A DNA stretch of 64,000 nucleotides from Myxacorys almedinensis A (GTDB lineage Bacteria; Cyanobacteriota; Cyanobacteriia; Leptolyngbyales; Leptolyngbyaceae): positions 124,001 to 188,000 of the forward strand of contig NZ_WVIE01000004.1 in assembly GCF_010091945.1 (NCBI RefSeq). Reading direction: 5' to 3'. This document shows positions 44,023 through 53,144 of the stretch, piece by piece. The number at the start of each line of letters is the position of its first letter. Position 1 is the first letter of the stretch. The notes under the pieces are model-generated. The model saw only the letters and a program-made list of their open reading frames with translations, ran no database searches and was not told the origin of the DNA. Made by a program: the position numbers and the translations under genes.

Positions 44023-44547
44023 ATGTCTGATCTTTTCGTCAGTTGGGCTGATTATTACGAAATCGTTGAAAAACTTGCCGCTGCGATCTATCGCTCTGGT
44101 TGGGAGTTTAATCAAATCGTCTGCCTTGCCAAAGGAGGGCTACGAGTTGGCGATACATTGGCGCGTCTTTATGATGTGCCTCTAGCAATTTTGTCTACGT
44201 CGTCTTACCGCTCTGGTAGCCATGGGCGGAGTACGCTGGTGTTTTCGCGGGATTTAACGATGACTACGCTAAACCTTGGGTCGCGGGTGCTGCTCGTCGA
44301 TGATCTTGTTGATTCGGGAGTGACGTTGCAGAAGACAATTCCGTGGATTCATCAGCATTACGGGTTTTACGTCGAAGAAGTGCGAACGGCAGTGCTGTGG
44401 TACAAAGCGTGTTCCGTCATTCAACCTGACTACTACGTAGATTATTTGCCAGACAATCCGTGGATTCATCAGCCGTTTGAAAAGTACGAAGCTATGGAAC
44501 CCAAGGATTTAGCTCAGTCACGCTTTGCCGACCCAGCCCAAGGGTGA
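44023..44547 (+). CDS. Phosphoribosyltransferase family protein
   Basis: 174 residues of type I PRTase fold. The PRPP loop is VLLVDDLVDSGVTL, and FNQIVCLAKGGLRVGDTLA holds the PPi loop. It resembles xanthine-guanine phosphoribosyltransferase-like proteins of purine salvage; substrate is not certain. The ATG at 44023 is chosen because the fold starts at LFVSWADYYEIVEKLA; 44 codons of open frame upstream have no features. It is divergent from the symporter. Confidence 0.8.
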   Translation: MSDLFVSWADYYEIVEKLAAAIYRSGWEFNQIVCLAKGGLRVGDTLARLYDVPLAILSTSSYRSGSHGRSTLVFSRDLTMTTLNLGSRVLLVDDLVDSGVTLQKTIPWIHQHYGFYVEEVRTAVLWYKACSVIQPDYYVDYLPDNPWIHQPFEKYEAMEPKDLAQSRFADPAQG

Positions 44548-44795
44548 GGACGGATACCGTTGAAGGTGCCCTCAGATTTACGGATGAGCCTTCGGATTTT
44601 AGGGACACGTTAAAGGCGTTTATGCTTTTCTCTCGCCGGCGATCGAGGAAATACCGAGAAAATTATGCACGTCTCAGTGAGTTCACAGAGCCAATTGAGG
44701 CAGAAAACCGATTCAGACAATCTTTAAAATAGGAACATGCGTAATTATACTTGCTATACTGCAAGGCAATAGTATCTTTCTTGCACTCAGTAACT

Positions 44796-45146
44796 ATGTC
44801 GCAGCACCAAAGTCCGCTAGGAACGTATTTTGTTGAAGCAGGACTCATTACACCTGCTCAAGTAGCAGTGGCACTGAATGACCAAATCCTGATGAATCAC
44901 ATGCGATTTGGGGAGGTTTTGGTGGCGAGAGGATGGATCAAGCAGCAGACGCTAGACTATGTGATTCGACGGGTGATCGAGCCAGAACGAAAAGCGGTGA
45001 AAGCCTCCCACAGCGCTGAACAAAAGCAGGCGCATTTGTTATCTCGCGGCTCACGAGGGGCGTCTCTTGCGAACGATACGTGGGGAAACGATCGTAAGGC
45101 ACTCCCCTCACTGCCATCTGGAGATGGGGTCAGTTGGGTTGGTTAG
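44796..45146 (+). CDS. Small MshEN-like protein
   Basis: 116 residues. The first 65 (LGTYFVEAGLITPAQVAVALNDQILMNHMRFGEVLVARGWIKQQTLDYVI) follow the helix pattern of the GspE/MshE N-terminal domain, which binds c-di-GMP in some ATPases. The rest is a Ser/Gly/Lys-rich tail, probably disordered. It recurs in cyanobacteria as a stand-alone protein, as I recall. A c-di-GMP or adaptor role for pili or EPS is inference. It precedes the polysaccharide locus by 600 nt. Confidence 0.6.
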   Translation: MSQHQSPLGTYFVEAGLITPAQVAVALNDQILMNHMRFGEVLVARGWIKQQTLDYVIRRVIEPERKAVKASHSAEQKQAHLLSRGSRGASLANDTWGNDRKALPSLPSGDGVSWVG

Positions 45147-45763
45147 GCTGCATTCCTTCAGAGTTCTTACAGCATAAAGCGCGCCGTTGGGGTTCGCAAG
45201 CGCACTTTAACCTGCGATCGCAATCACGGTTGCAATAATTTGCTGCGATCGTAAGTTAAATTATTTTTTGTAGAATATTACACTAGGTCTTTCTGCACCC
45301 CTCCTCGACTCGTGACTAGCGACACATCTCTTTCTACGAGGTAGATCTATCAATTGGATGATGCTTATCCACTAGCAGGAAAATTACAGTTCTTCTTTGA
45401 TAGTCATTAGAGCCAAGTGACAATCGACTGAGTCAAGCCTTCGTAACGCTTTGCTTTTACCGCTAGTTGACAGTTATTCGCTGAGCTTCCTGTGGATGCG
45501 CTGGACTCTCTAAAGTTTATGTTTTATAGCTTTATAGAGATGTTGCGATTCGTTGCACGTCATCTGGTTGTCGCAGGTTGTTCTGATCCAATTTTTTAAA
45601 TCACTCGATTGGCAAACTGGCGTTTTTATCACAGCGCCCAAGTTGGCTTGCTCAGCCTTAGTTTAAGGTCTGAGCAGAGGGATAGAGCATTGCCCAGAAC
45701 TGATTGCTCTGCCCAGCCCTGCTTGGTGGTGCGGTAAAACCCTTCTACCCGTTGCAAGAGGTC
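45147..45763. other. 617-nt gap ahead of the polysaccharide locus
   Basis: HIP1-poor, moderately AT-rich. It contains TTGACA near 45465 without a convincing -10, and an imperfect CTCTAAAG/CTTTATAGAG hairpin near 45511-45539. An AGAGCA/TGCTCT hairpin sits near 45683. The frame of the first glycosyltransferase is open from 45704, but AGAGG at 45757-45761 favours the ATG at 45764. No RNA gene seen. Confidence 0.5.
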
Positions 45764-46852
45764 ATGAAAGTAGCCCTAGTCCATGACTACCTGACACAAC
45801 GGGGTGGTGCAGAGCGAGTGTTCGAGTTGCTTTGCAAACGCTACCCTGATGCGGATGTCTTTACGTCTCTCTATGATCCTCAATTATCTGTTGACCTAGG
45901 CGATCGCATCGTCAACACCACCTATTTGCAGCGACTTCCCAAAGCACCGCATTACTTCAAGCTGCTTGCGCCTTTTTATTACGCGGCATTTCGGGCGCTA
46001 GATTTGCGAGACTACGATTTGATCATCAGCAGCACAACCAGTTTCGCCAAAGCCGTCAGAAAGCGCCCCGACGCCAAGCACATCTGCTTTTGCCACAACG
46101 TGACTCGGTTTCTGTGGGATACCAAAACGTACCTGCGAGAGTACAGTGCCTACCGTCGCTTTTATCCGCTTCTAGAAAATATTTTTCAGCTAATGCGGCG
46201 GGCAGATCTAGCCCATGCTCAAGAGCCAGATTTATATGTCGCCAACTCTTCTACCGTTGCCCAACGGATCGAGAAGATTTACAACCGACCTGCTCTGGTG
46301 ATCAACTATCCCATCGACAGCCAACAGTTCACCTTTTCCGACCAAAAAGAAAATTTTTATCTCGCCTCAGCCCGCTTGCTCAGCTACAAGCGCATTGATG
46401 TAATTGTGGAAGCCTTTAACTGGCTGGGCTGGACGCTGCTAGTGACAGGCGAAGGGCCTGAGCGGGAGGCGCTACAATCGAGGGCAATGAAAAACGTGAA
46501 GTTTCTCGGTCATGTGAGTGATAGCGATCGCAAGTGGCTGCTCTCTAGATCTCGCTCGGTGATTGTGACGGCTCTAGAAGATTATGGGCTAGTTCCGATT
46601 GAGGCAAATGCCAGCGGCACGCCTGTGATCGCGTTTGGCGAAGGTGGCGTTTTAGACACCCAAATTCCTGGCACAACGGGAGTCTTCTTCAAGTCTCAAA
46701 CCCCCCATGCGTTGTATCGTGCTCTGCTGCAAGCAGCGTCGATCCCCTGGGATTATCAAACCATTCGTAACCATGCGCTCAGCCACTTTTCTGAAGAGGT
46801 CTTTTTTCAGTCGGTCGAGCGGGTGATCGGGGATGCCTGCGGCACTGGATAA
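45764..46852 (+). CDS. Glycosyltransferase, GT4 family (WbaZ-like)
   Basis: 362 residues with two Rossmann halves (GT-B). KVALVHDYLTQRGGAERVFELL is the acceptor-binding start; YLASARLLSYKRIDVIVEAF, LLVTGEGPEREAL, and EDYGLVPIEANASGTPVIAFGEGGVLDT hold the donor site with the E-x7-E type motif. It matches mannosyl- or similar transferases of O-antigen and EPS loci. AGAGG precedes the ATG. It opens the one-direction polysaccharide locus, 170 nt before the BY-kinase gene. Confidence 0.86.
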   Translation: MKVALVHDYLTQRGGAERVFELLCKRYPDADVFTSLYDPQLSVDLGDRIVNTTYLQRLPKAPHYFKLLAPFYYAAFRALDLRDYDLIISSTTSFAKAVRKRPDAKHICFCHNVTRFLWDTKTYLREYSAYRRFYPLLENIFQLMRRADLAHAQEPDLYVANSSTVAQRIEKIYNRPALVINYPIDSQQFTFSDQKENFYLASARLLSYKRIDVIVEAFNWLGWTLLVTGEGPEREALQSRAMKNVKFLGHVSDSDRKWLLSRSRSVIVTALEDYGLVPIEANASGTPVIAFGEGGVLDTQIPGTTGVFFKSQTPHALYRALLQAASIPWDYQTIRNHALSHFSEEVFFQSVERVIGDACGTG

Positions 46853-46899
46853 ACCCCCTTCAGATGAAGGCAGCACGGCACAACAGCGACGAAAACAGA

Positions 46900-46925
46900 C
46901 CTGGATCTATCTCCTGGATCTATCT
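46900..46925. repeat. Perfect tandem duplication of 13 bp
   Basis: CCTGGATCTATCT at 46900-46912 and 46913-46925, in the gap between the glycosyltransferase and BY-kinase genes. Confidence 0.85.
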
Positions 46926-47020
46926 ATGGCAGTGGTAAAACCGACAAGATGAGACAGGCAACGGGTGTACATGGCTAATTTATTTTCACTCTTTTTTATT
47001 CAGTTTAGGGAGTAAGCAAC

Positions 47021-49246
47021 ATGGCTCAAAGCAATTTAACACTCTATAACGGAAATAATTCACCCTTGCCTCAACCGGCAGAAACCGAGCCAGGATATGG
47101 TCATTTATTGGGTGTGCTGGTACGACGACGAAACTGGGTGTTGGGCACGCTGATTGCCACGTTGGCAGCAACCGCCGCCGTTACCCTGGTGATGAGACCC
47201 ACCTACCGCAGTACCATGCAGTTGATGGTGGACTCGAATTACCGCACTCGCAAAGCAACGCCAGAAAGTCCGAGTTTTTCCTATGCCGATCCCAACGTTG
47301 AGATTGACAATGCCACGCAACTAAATGTGATGCGAAGTGCTCAGTTGCTGCAACGGGCGATCGATGATCTCAAACCCCGCTACCCAGATTTAACCGTTGA
47401 AAAGCTGCGGAAAAAGCTAGCCGTTAGCACGATTCAAGAGCAAAAAGGGAACGAGAAAGTTAACACGAGTATTTTTCAAGTGACCTACACAGAGAGCGAT
47501 CGCACCAAAACACGGGATGTCTTGAGCGCCCTCGAAAAGGTGTATGAGCAGTACAACGTGGAGCAGCAAAAGCAGCGCTTGACGCGGGGCTTGTCGTTTA
47601 TTAACGCTCAGATTCCGCAAGCAGAGGCACGAGTAGCTCAAGCAGAAGCGGCGTTAGAGCGGTTTCGCGCGTCTCAAGATTTGATTGATCCAGAGATTCA
47701 ATCTCAGTCGTTGATTGAGTCGTTGAGCACCTTGCAGAAAGATCAGCTAACTAATCGAGCCACGTTGGCGGCGGCTCAGGCTCAGTATGGAGCGTTGCAG
47801 GGACAGCTTGGGCGTGATCCGCGTCAGGCATCGATCGCGGCGCGGCTCAGCCAATCGTCTCGCTATCAGGCACTGCTCGACGAGATCCAAAAAACTGAAG
47901 TGGCATTGGTGCAACAACGGCTGCGCTTTACCGAGAAAACGCCGTTTGTGCAGACCTTGCTAGAGCAGCGCCAGCAGCAAAGCTTGTTGCTCAGACAAGA
48001 GGCACAGCGAATTTTGGGAGCAGACGCAGGAGCGCTGGCTTCGGCAGGAGGAAACCTGGTCTCGATCGGGCAAATGGGAGAAAACGATCTGAAATTTGCC
48101 AGTGGGCTGGTAGAGGCTCAGGTGAACTTTCTGGCAGCACAAGCGCGCGATCGCACCTTGGCTGCCAACGAAGCTCAGCTACAAGGCGACCTCAAGCGCT
48201 TTCCAACCCTGCTTGCCGAGTACAACCGGCTCCAACCCAATGTCAAGATCAATCGCGAAACCTTGGAACAGTTACTCACCGCACGGCAAGAGCTTGGCTT
48301 AGAAATTGCTCGGGGTGCGTTTGATTGGCAGACCCTAGAGCAACCCAGACTAGGTAGAAAGGTTGGTCCTAGCTGGCTGAGAAACCTGCTAGCAGGCGGC
48401 GCTCTAGGGCTAATGCTGGGCAGCGCAGCGGCACTGATGCGCGAGTCGTCGGATGATTCGGTTCGCACGTCTGAAGACCTCACCAAACAGTTGCCCGTGC
48501 CACTGTTGGGCATGGTTCCAGAGTTGCCGCTACCTGAGATGGGGGTGTCGTCTCGCAGCTTGCCATTCCAGCGATCGGATGTGCTTGATCCATCGATGAT
48601 GCAGGTGTTGCACTGGGCACCGTTCCGAGAATCGCTGGATCTGATTTACAAAAACTTGCAGTTGATGACAGATGGTGCGCCCATCAAATCCTTGGTGGTT
48701 ACGTCTGCGTTGGCAGGGGAAGGAAAATCTACGGTGGCACTAGGGCTGGCGATCAGCGCGGCGCGGCTGCATCAACGGGTGTTGCTGATCGATGCGGATC
48801 TGCGTCGCCCAGGGTTGCACAAGCAGTTAGATTTGCCCAACGAACAGGGGCTATCGACGCTGTTGATCAGCGATCGCTTCTTAGGAACCAATGCGGTGCA
48901 AAATGCGAATACTTACAGCGATCTGCCTATCTCTGTGCTGACAGCAGGACCGACGCCGACCGATTCTGTGAAACTGCTCAGTTCTAAACGGATGCGCGAT
49001 TTGATGAGCATGTTTGAGCAGAGCTACGACTTGGTGATTGTGGATGCGCCGCCCACCTTGGGGATTGTCGATGCGATTTTGGCAGCGTCTTTTTGTGATG
49101 GGGCGTTGCTAGTCGGGCGAATGGGTCGGGTGACTCGTCACGAGATTGCAGAAGCGGCACACACCCTCAACCGACTGAACCTACTGGGCATTGTGGCGAA
49201 TGGGGCAAGCAATACCGGAAGCTACTATTACGATCGCATTGCCTAA
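47021..49246 (+). CDS. Wzc-type polysaccharide co-polymerase and tyrosine kinase
   Basis: 741 residues. Wzz domain at the N-terminus with helix VLGTLIATLAATAAVTLVM, a long periplasmic coiled coil (about residues 170-420), a second helix (LRNLLAGGALGLMLGSAAAL), then a BY-kinase: Walker A SALAGEGKSTVALGLA, Walker A' VLLIDADLRRPG, Walker B LVIVDAPPTLG. The tail SYYYDRIA gives the tyrosine cluster for autophosphorylation. It controls chain length and export of Wzy-type polysaccharide. GGGAG lies 9 nt before the ATG. A terminator follows 80 nt after the stop. Confidence 0.92.
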   Translation: MAQSNLTLYNGNNSPLPQPAETEPGYGHLLGVLVRRRNWVLGTLIATLAATAAVTLVMRPTYRSTMQLMVDSNYRTRKATPESPSFSYADPNVEIDNATQLNVMRSAQLLQRAIDDLKPRYPDLTVEKLRKKLAVSTIQEQKGNEKVNTSIFQVTYTESDRTKTRDVLSALEKVYEQYNVEQQKQRLTRGLSFINAQIPQAEARVAQAEAALERFRASQDLIDPEIQSQSLIESLSTLQKDQLTNRATLAAAQAQYGALQGQLGRDPRQASIAARLSQSSRYQALLDEIQKTEVALVQQRLRFTEKTPFVQTLLEQRQQQSLLLRQEAQRILGADAGALASAGGNLVSIGQMGENDLKFASGLVEAQVNFLAAQARDRTLAANEAQLQGDLKRFPTLLAEYNRLQPNVKINRETLEQLLTARQELGLEIARGAFDWQTLEQPRLGRKVGPSWLRNLLAGGALGLMLGSAAALMRESSDDSVRTSEDLTKQLPVPLLGMVPELPLPEMGVSSRSLPFQRSDVLDPSMMQVLHWAPFRESLDLIYKNLQLMTDGAPIKSLVVTSALAGEGKSTVALGLAISAARLHQRVLLIDADLRRPGLHKQLDLPNEQGLSTLLISDRFLGTNAVQNANTYSDLPISVLTAGPTPTDSVKLLSSKRMRDLMSMFEQSYDLVIVDAPPTLGIVDAILAASFCDGALLVGRMGRVTRHEIAEAAHTLNRLNLLGIVANGASNTGSYYYDRIA

Positions 49247-49324
49247 AATTGCAAGGTAACACCTGCCCTCTGTTGCTCTATGTAACTAGTTGGTGATAGT
49301 TTCCCCTCAAACTGAAAAGCTAAT

Positions 49325-49369
49325 CCGTGCAGAGCAAGGTCATACCGTGGTTCTGCACGGTTTCTTTTT
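49325..49369 (+). terminator. Terminator after the BY-kinase gene
   Basis: CCGTGCAGA (49325-49333) pairs with TCTGCACGG (49352-49360), 18-nt loop, followed by TTTCTTTTT. It lies about 80 nt past the stop and separates the kinase transcript from the HepC/HepA part. Confidence 0.8.
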
Positions 49370-49456
49370 AGGATTAGGACAAATCTTGGCTTGTCAAACT
49401 AAACGTTAGAGAGACAGTTTAATTGACTGGTTTTAAGAAGAATTGGAGGGGGAGGG

Positions 49457-49528
49457 ATGCCAATCAAAAAACTAGCAGTTCAGCAGCAAGCCTTATTCAC
49501 GGTCATCAAGCAATATCTAAATATCTAG
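49457..49528 (+). CDS. Possible 23-residue small protein or leader peptide
   Basis: ATG at 49457, stop TAG at 49526. GGAGG (49445-49449) lies 7 nt before the ATG, with more G-rich sequence between. The peptide begins MPIKKLAVQQQALF and ends QYLNI; it is basic with no membrane segment. It lies 90 nt beyond a terminator, so it would need its own promoter. No homology is recognised; a chance ORF is possible. Confidence 0.25.
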   Translation: MPIKKLAVQQQALFTVIKQYLNI

Positions 49529-50192
49529 ATAGATGTCTAGTTATAGATATAGCCTTTTAGGCTCATGCCAAAAGACCTAATTTCTACGTTTTGATAGGTT
49601 AGATTTAGCGATTTAAGGCTGCTTTTCGAGCCTAATTTTTACCGTTTTAACGATATGAAAAATATCTGTTCTCAGTAGTGATTAATAATACGCCTCAGCC
49701 GTCGATACCCAAAAATCATGTAGAGATCAAGCGGAGTTTTGAGCAGGTTAGATTTTATTAATCAGTTACAAAGTCTTAATATGCTCCTACTAAGCCTGAG
49801 GTGTGGGGTCTGAAATGCCTATAAGTAGGTACCAAATTATCTTTTCCCTTTTAGTGTGATTTTTTATACATATGATGTTTGTTATTAGTTTACGTAGTTA
49901 CGATCGCAGCTTTTCTACTAGTAAAAATTTAACCAATTCCAACATTTTGAAATCGAAACATTTGGGCGTAAACTTAAATTTGTGGAAAATTTGTGGATCT
50001 AACTTTTAGATGATTTCTTTCTGAATTAGCAACCTATATTGGAGTTACTTAACGTGTTCGTGTAAGTAGACAACTGCTCTAACAGCTTCTTGGGAAGCAA
50101 GTGCGTGAGATGGGGCGATCAAGTTCCAGATACAAGCGGCTCAATCCGGTTCGCATACTTGGCTCTGTTTGCGATTTTATAGTCGAGTACCT

Positions 50193-51119
50193 ATGACAAC
50201 TTCTGATTCCCTTTTTTTGCAAGAAGACAAGCTCGCAGCACGAGAGCAACGGAGTCTTGAACTGTCTGCGTGTAGCCTTTACTGGCGGCACAAGCAGTTG
50301 CTAGTCTTGCGATCGCAACCTCGTTACCCATTATATTTTCCAGTGTCTTCAGACACTCATCAGATCGCTGAGCGCCTCCAGCGATCGCCGGTGCACCTGG
50401 TGCGCGTTGATGCCGCGTTAAGCGAATCAGACATTTGCACCTGGGCAGATGCCTGTGAAACAGCTAACAAAGCCATCTACCTGCGTGTACCCCCTGCCAC
50501 CCGGTTGCCTCAGCTTAGCCATCTCTGGTGGCTCAAACGAACCATGGACTGGGGCTTAGCGGTTCTAATGCTGGCTTTGCTTAGCCCGGTGATGCTAGCG
50601 ATCGTGGTGTTGACGCAGATCTACACACCCGGACCAGTCTTCTTCAAGCAGTGGCGTGTAGGTCAACGCGGTAAACTCTTTAAGGTGCTGAAATTTCGGA
50701 CGATGGTGGTGAATGCCGAACAGCAACACCATCAGGTGATGGCGAGTCAAGCCAAAGGCTATTTGCACAAACGGGAAGACGATCCCCGTATTACGCCGCT
50801 AGGTCGGTGGTTGCGCCGCTATAGCTTAGATGAGTTGCCCCAATTGTTGAATGTGCTGCGGGGTGAAATGAGCCTCGTGGGTCCTCGTCCTTGGGCATTG
50901 TATGATGCCGTTCGGATTCGCCCAGAGATGCGATCGCGGCTCAATGCGCTTCCCGGCATTACCGGCGCTTGGCAGGTAGAAGCGCGCTCTACCTTGCTTG
51001 ACCTCGATAGTGTCAATCATCGCGATTTAGAATATCTCCACAACTGGTCATTTACAGGCGATCTAAAGATCCTGCTTCAGACAGTTCCCAAAGTGCTGTC
51101 TGGCTTCGGAGCCTATTAG
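50193..51119 (+). CDS. hepC: HepC-like polyprenyl-phosphate sugar-phosphate transferase
   Basis: 308 residues. The N-terminal 100 residues form a soluble domain (LYWRHKQLLVLRSQPRYPLYFP, WADACETANKAIYLRVPP) that I recall from Nostoc HepC. Then a membrane helix (LAVLMLALLSPVMLAIVVL) and the catalytic core of the WcaJ/PglC type: VFFKQWRVGQRGKLFKVLKFRTMV, SLDELPQLLNVLRGEMSLVGPRPW, LPGITGAWQVEAR. It starts lipid-linked repeat-unit synthesis by adding a sugar phosphate to undecaprenyl phosphate. The HepA-like exporter follows. In Nostoc hepC and hepA act in heterocyst envelope polysaccharide; no heterocyst genes are in the window. Confidence 0.75.
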   Translation: MTTSDSLFLQEDKLAAREQRSLELSACSLYWRHKQLLVLRSQPRYPLYFPVSSDTHQIAERLQRSPVHLVRVDAALSESDICTWADACETANKAIYLRVPPATRLPQLSHLWWLKRTMDWGLAVLMLALLSPVMLAIVVLTQIYTPGPVFFKQWRVGQRGKLFKVLKFRTMVVNAEQQHHQVMASQAKGYLHKREDDPRITPLGRWLRRYSLDELPQLLNVLRGEMSLVGPRPWALYDAVRIRPEMRSRLNALPGITGAWQVEARSTLLDLDSVNHRDLEYLHNWSFTGDLKILLQTVPKVLSGFGAY

Positions 51120-51249
51120 CTAGCCATCTAGCCTACTCAGTTGGTGTGGTCTCAATATTAGGTTCTCTCCCACACAGCAGACTGGTCAAGTCTAGGCTCT
51201 GTGGCTTTTTAGATTGCCCTTGACCCCTTAACCAAAGGTATGACTGCCC

Positions 51250-53103
51250 ATGCGATTGAAGCTTCCCCGTCTGTTGAGGAATGTGTTGAGATCAACGAGT
51301 TTTTGGCAAGAAAATCGCTTGATTTTACGAGAGTTTGGGCATTTCCCCTGGGTTGTCGTTGCCGCGATCGCATTTGCTTTGTGCTCAGCCGCCTTTGAAG
51401 GATTTGGGTTTGGCTTTCTGTTAGCATTTTTGCAAAGTCTCGTTGGGGGGGCATCTGCGCCGCCGTTTGAAACCGGAATTGCCTGGTTTGATGTCGCCAT
51501 TCTGGGGATCGATCGCTCCAAAAATGAGCAACTCTATCGCATTTCTGCTCTCATCTTGTCTACTACCTGGGTTCGGGCAGTCTTTAACTATTTAACGCAG
51601 GTCTACACCGAGCTATCGCAGCAAAAACTGATCGATCGCCTCCGGAAGCAAACCTTTGAACAACTGCAAGCAGTAAACCTCAGCTACTTTGGGCAGACCA
51701 ATTCTGGAGAGTTGATCAACACACTCACCGGAGAGATTGGCAAGATTCAGATCGCGTTTGGGCTGATGGCATACATCATCACCAAAAGTCTGACGCTACT
51801 CGTATATACCTTTTTGCTGTTTGCAATTTCTTGGCAACTCACGATCGTCTCGGTGGTGCTGTTTGGCATTGTGATTGTCGGGCTAACAAAGCTCAATCGG
51901 CGAGTCCGAGAAAGCAGCTTTGCCGTGACGGCAGCGAGCGGAAAATTTGCAACGATCGCCCTAGAGCTAATTAGCGGAATTCGCACGGTTCATGCCTTTG
52001 CAACCCAAGATTACGAGCGGAAGCGATTTTATCGAGCCAGTTCTGAGGTGTTGAAAACCGGGATGAAAGCGTCTCGGCGGTGGGCACTGGTTCGACCGAT
52101 GGCAGAAGGCTTAGCCACTACGGTGCTGATCAGCATGATCATTCTCGCTATTACGGTGTTTGTCGCGAATGGAACCTTGCAAACCGCATCGTTATTAACG
52201 TTTCTATTTCTATTGTTCCGACTGGTTCCGGCGCTGCACGAAATTAATGGAAACCGCGCGCAGCTAAGCAACTACACCGGCGCATTTGCCAATATTAGCG
52301 AGGTGATCCGTTCAGACAACAAGCCTTATATGCAGGATGGGGAGCGCTGGTACAACGGCTTAGATCGATCGATCGATTTCGTTGCGGTAGAGTTTGGCTA
52401 TACGCCTGGGCAGCCGGTTCTTAAAGATATCACGCTGACCATTCCCAAAGGCAAAATGACGGCACTCGTCGGCGGATCGGGAGCCGGAAAAACCACCCTG
52501 GTGGATCTCATTCCTCGGTTTTACGACCCAACCCATGGACAGGTGCTTTTTGATGGCGTGGATGTGCGATCGCTGGCGATCAAATCGCTGCGGCGTAAAA
52601 TGGCGATCGTCAGCCAAGACACGTTTGTGTTTAATGCGTCGGTGCGCTACAACATTGCCTACGGGCTAGACGACGTGACCGACGAAATGATCTTTAAAGC
52701 GGCGCAACAGGCGAACGCGCTAGACTTTATTTTGGATATGCCAGAACAGTTTGAGACCTCCCTTGGCGATCGCGGGGTGCGGCTGTCTGGGGGTCAGAGA
52801 CAGCGTTTAGCCATTGCCCGCGCCCTCCTGCGCGACCCCGAAATTTTGATTCTCGACGAAGCAACGAGTGCCCTTGATTCGGTTTCCGAACGACTGATTC
52901 AAGCATCCCTAGAGCAACTTGCGGAAGGCAGAACAGTGATTGCGATCGCGCACCGCCTGTCTACCATTGTCCGAGCCGATAAGGTGGTGGTTTTAGAACA
53001 AGGTCAAATCGTGGAACAGGGAACCTATCAAGAACTTCTCAATCTCCGGGGGCGGCTCTGGAACTACCATCGGATGCAGCACGAACTGGGAGTGACGGGG
53101 TAA
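51250..53103 (+). CDS. hepA: HepA-like ABC exporter (fused permease-ATPase)
   Basis: 617 residues. Six-helix ABC transmembrane domain type 1 (residues 30-330), then ATPase: Walker A VGGSGAGKTTLVDLI, Q-loop VSQDTFVFNASV, signature VRLSGGQRQRLAIARALL, Walker B ILILDEATSALD, H-loop AHRLSTI. It is an MsbA-like half-transporter for lipid-linked sugars or lipids. Its place after the HepC-like gene mirrors Nostoc hepC-hepA. It may flip the lipid-linked saccharide in place of Wzx (inference). Confidence 0.85.
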   Translation: MRLKLPRLLRNVLRSTSFWQENRLILREFGHFPWVVVAAIAFALCSAAFEGFGFGFLLAFLQSLVGGASAPPFETGIAWFDVAILGIDRSKNEQLYRISALILSTTWVRAVFNYLTQVYTELSQQKLIDRLRKQTFEQLQAVNLSYFGQTNSGELINTLTGEIGKIQIAFGLMAYIITKSLTLLVYTFLLFAISWQLTIVSVVLFGIVIVGLTKLNRRVRESSFAVTAASGKFATIALELISGIRTVHAFATQDYERKRFYRASSEVLKTGMKASRRWALVRPMAEGLATTVLISMIILAITVFVANGTLQTASLLTFLFLLFRLVPALHEINGNRAQLSNYTGAFANISEVIRSDNKPYMQDGERWYNGLDRSIDFVAVEFGYTPGQPVLKDITLTIPKGKMTALVGGSGAGKTTLVDLIPRFYDPTHGQVLFDGVDVRSLAIKSLRRKMAIVSQDTFVFNASVRYNIAYGLDDVTDEMIFKAAQQANALDFILDMPEQFETSLGDRGVRLSGGQRQRLAIARALLRDPEILILDEATSALDSVSERLIQASLEQLAEGRTVIAIAHRLSTIVRADKVVVLEQGQIVEQGTYQELLNLRGRLWNYHRMQHELGVTG

Positions 53104-53144
53104 AGTTGTGAGGGGTGTTTGGGCATGCCGAGGGATTCTAGCAG

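Larger units (their letters stand above)
49247..50192. other. 946-nt AT-rich gap within the polysaccharide locus
   Basis: The largest gap in the window. It opens with a terminator (49325-49369), then a 23-codon ORF with a strong ribosome site (49457-49528). AGGCT/AGCCT hairpin at 49616-49633 is followed by AATTTTT. The remainder is AT-rich with almost no HIP1 sites. It must hold the promoter of the hepC-like gene and could hide a regulatory RNA. Confidence 0.5.

Noticed and set aside
44544-44732. 62-residue frame starting at a GTG that overlaps the phosphoribosyltransferase stop
   Set aside because: The GTG has no ribosome site, the peptide is basic and low in structure, and no family is recognised. 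Kept out of the gene list, though tight coupling cannot be excluded.
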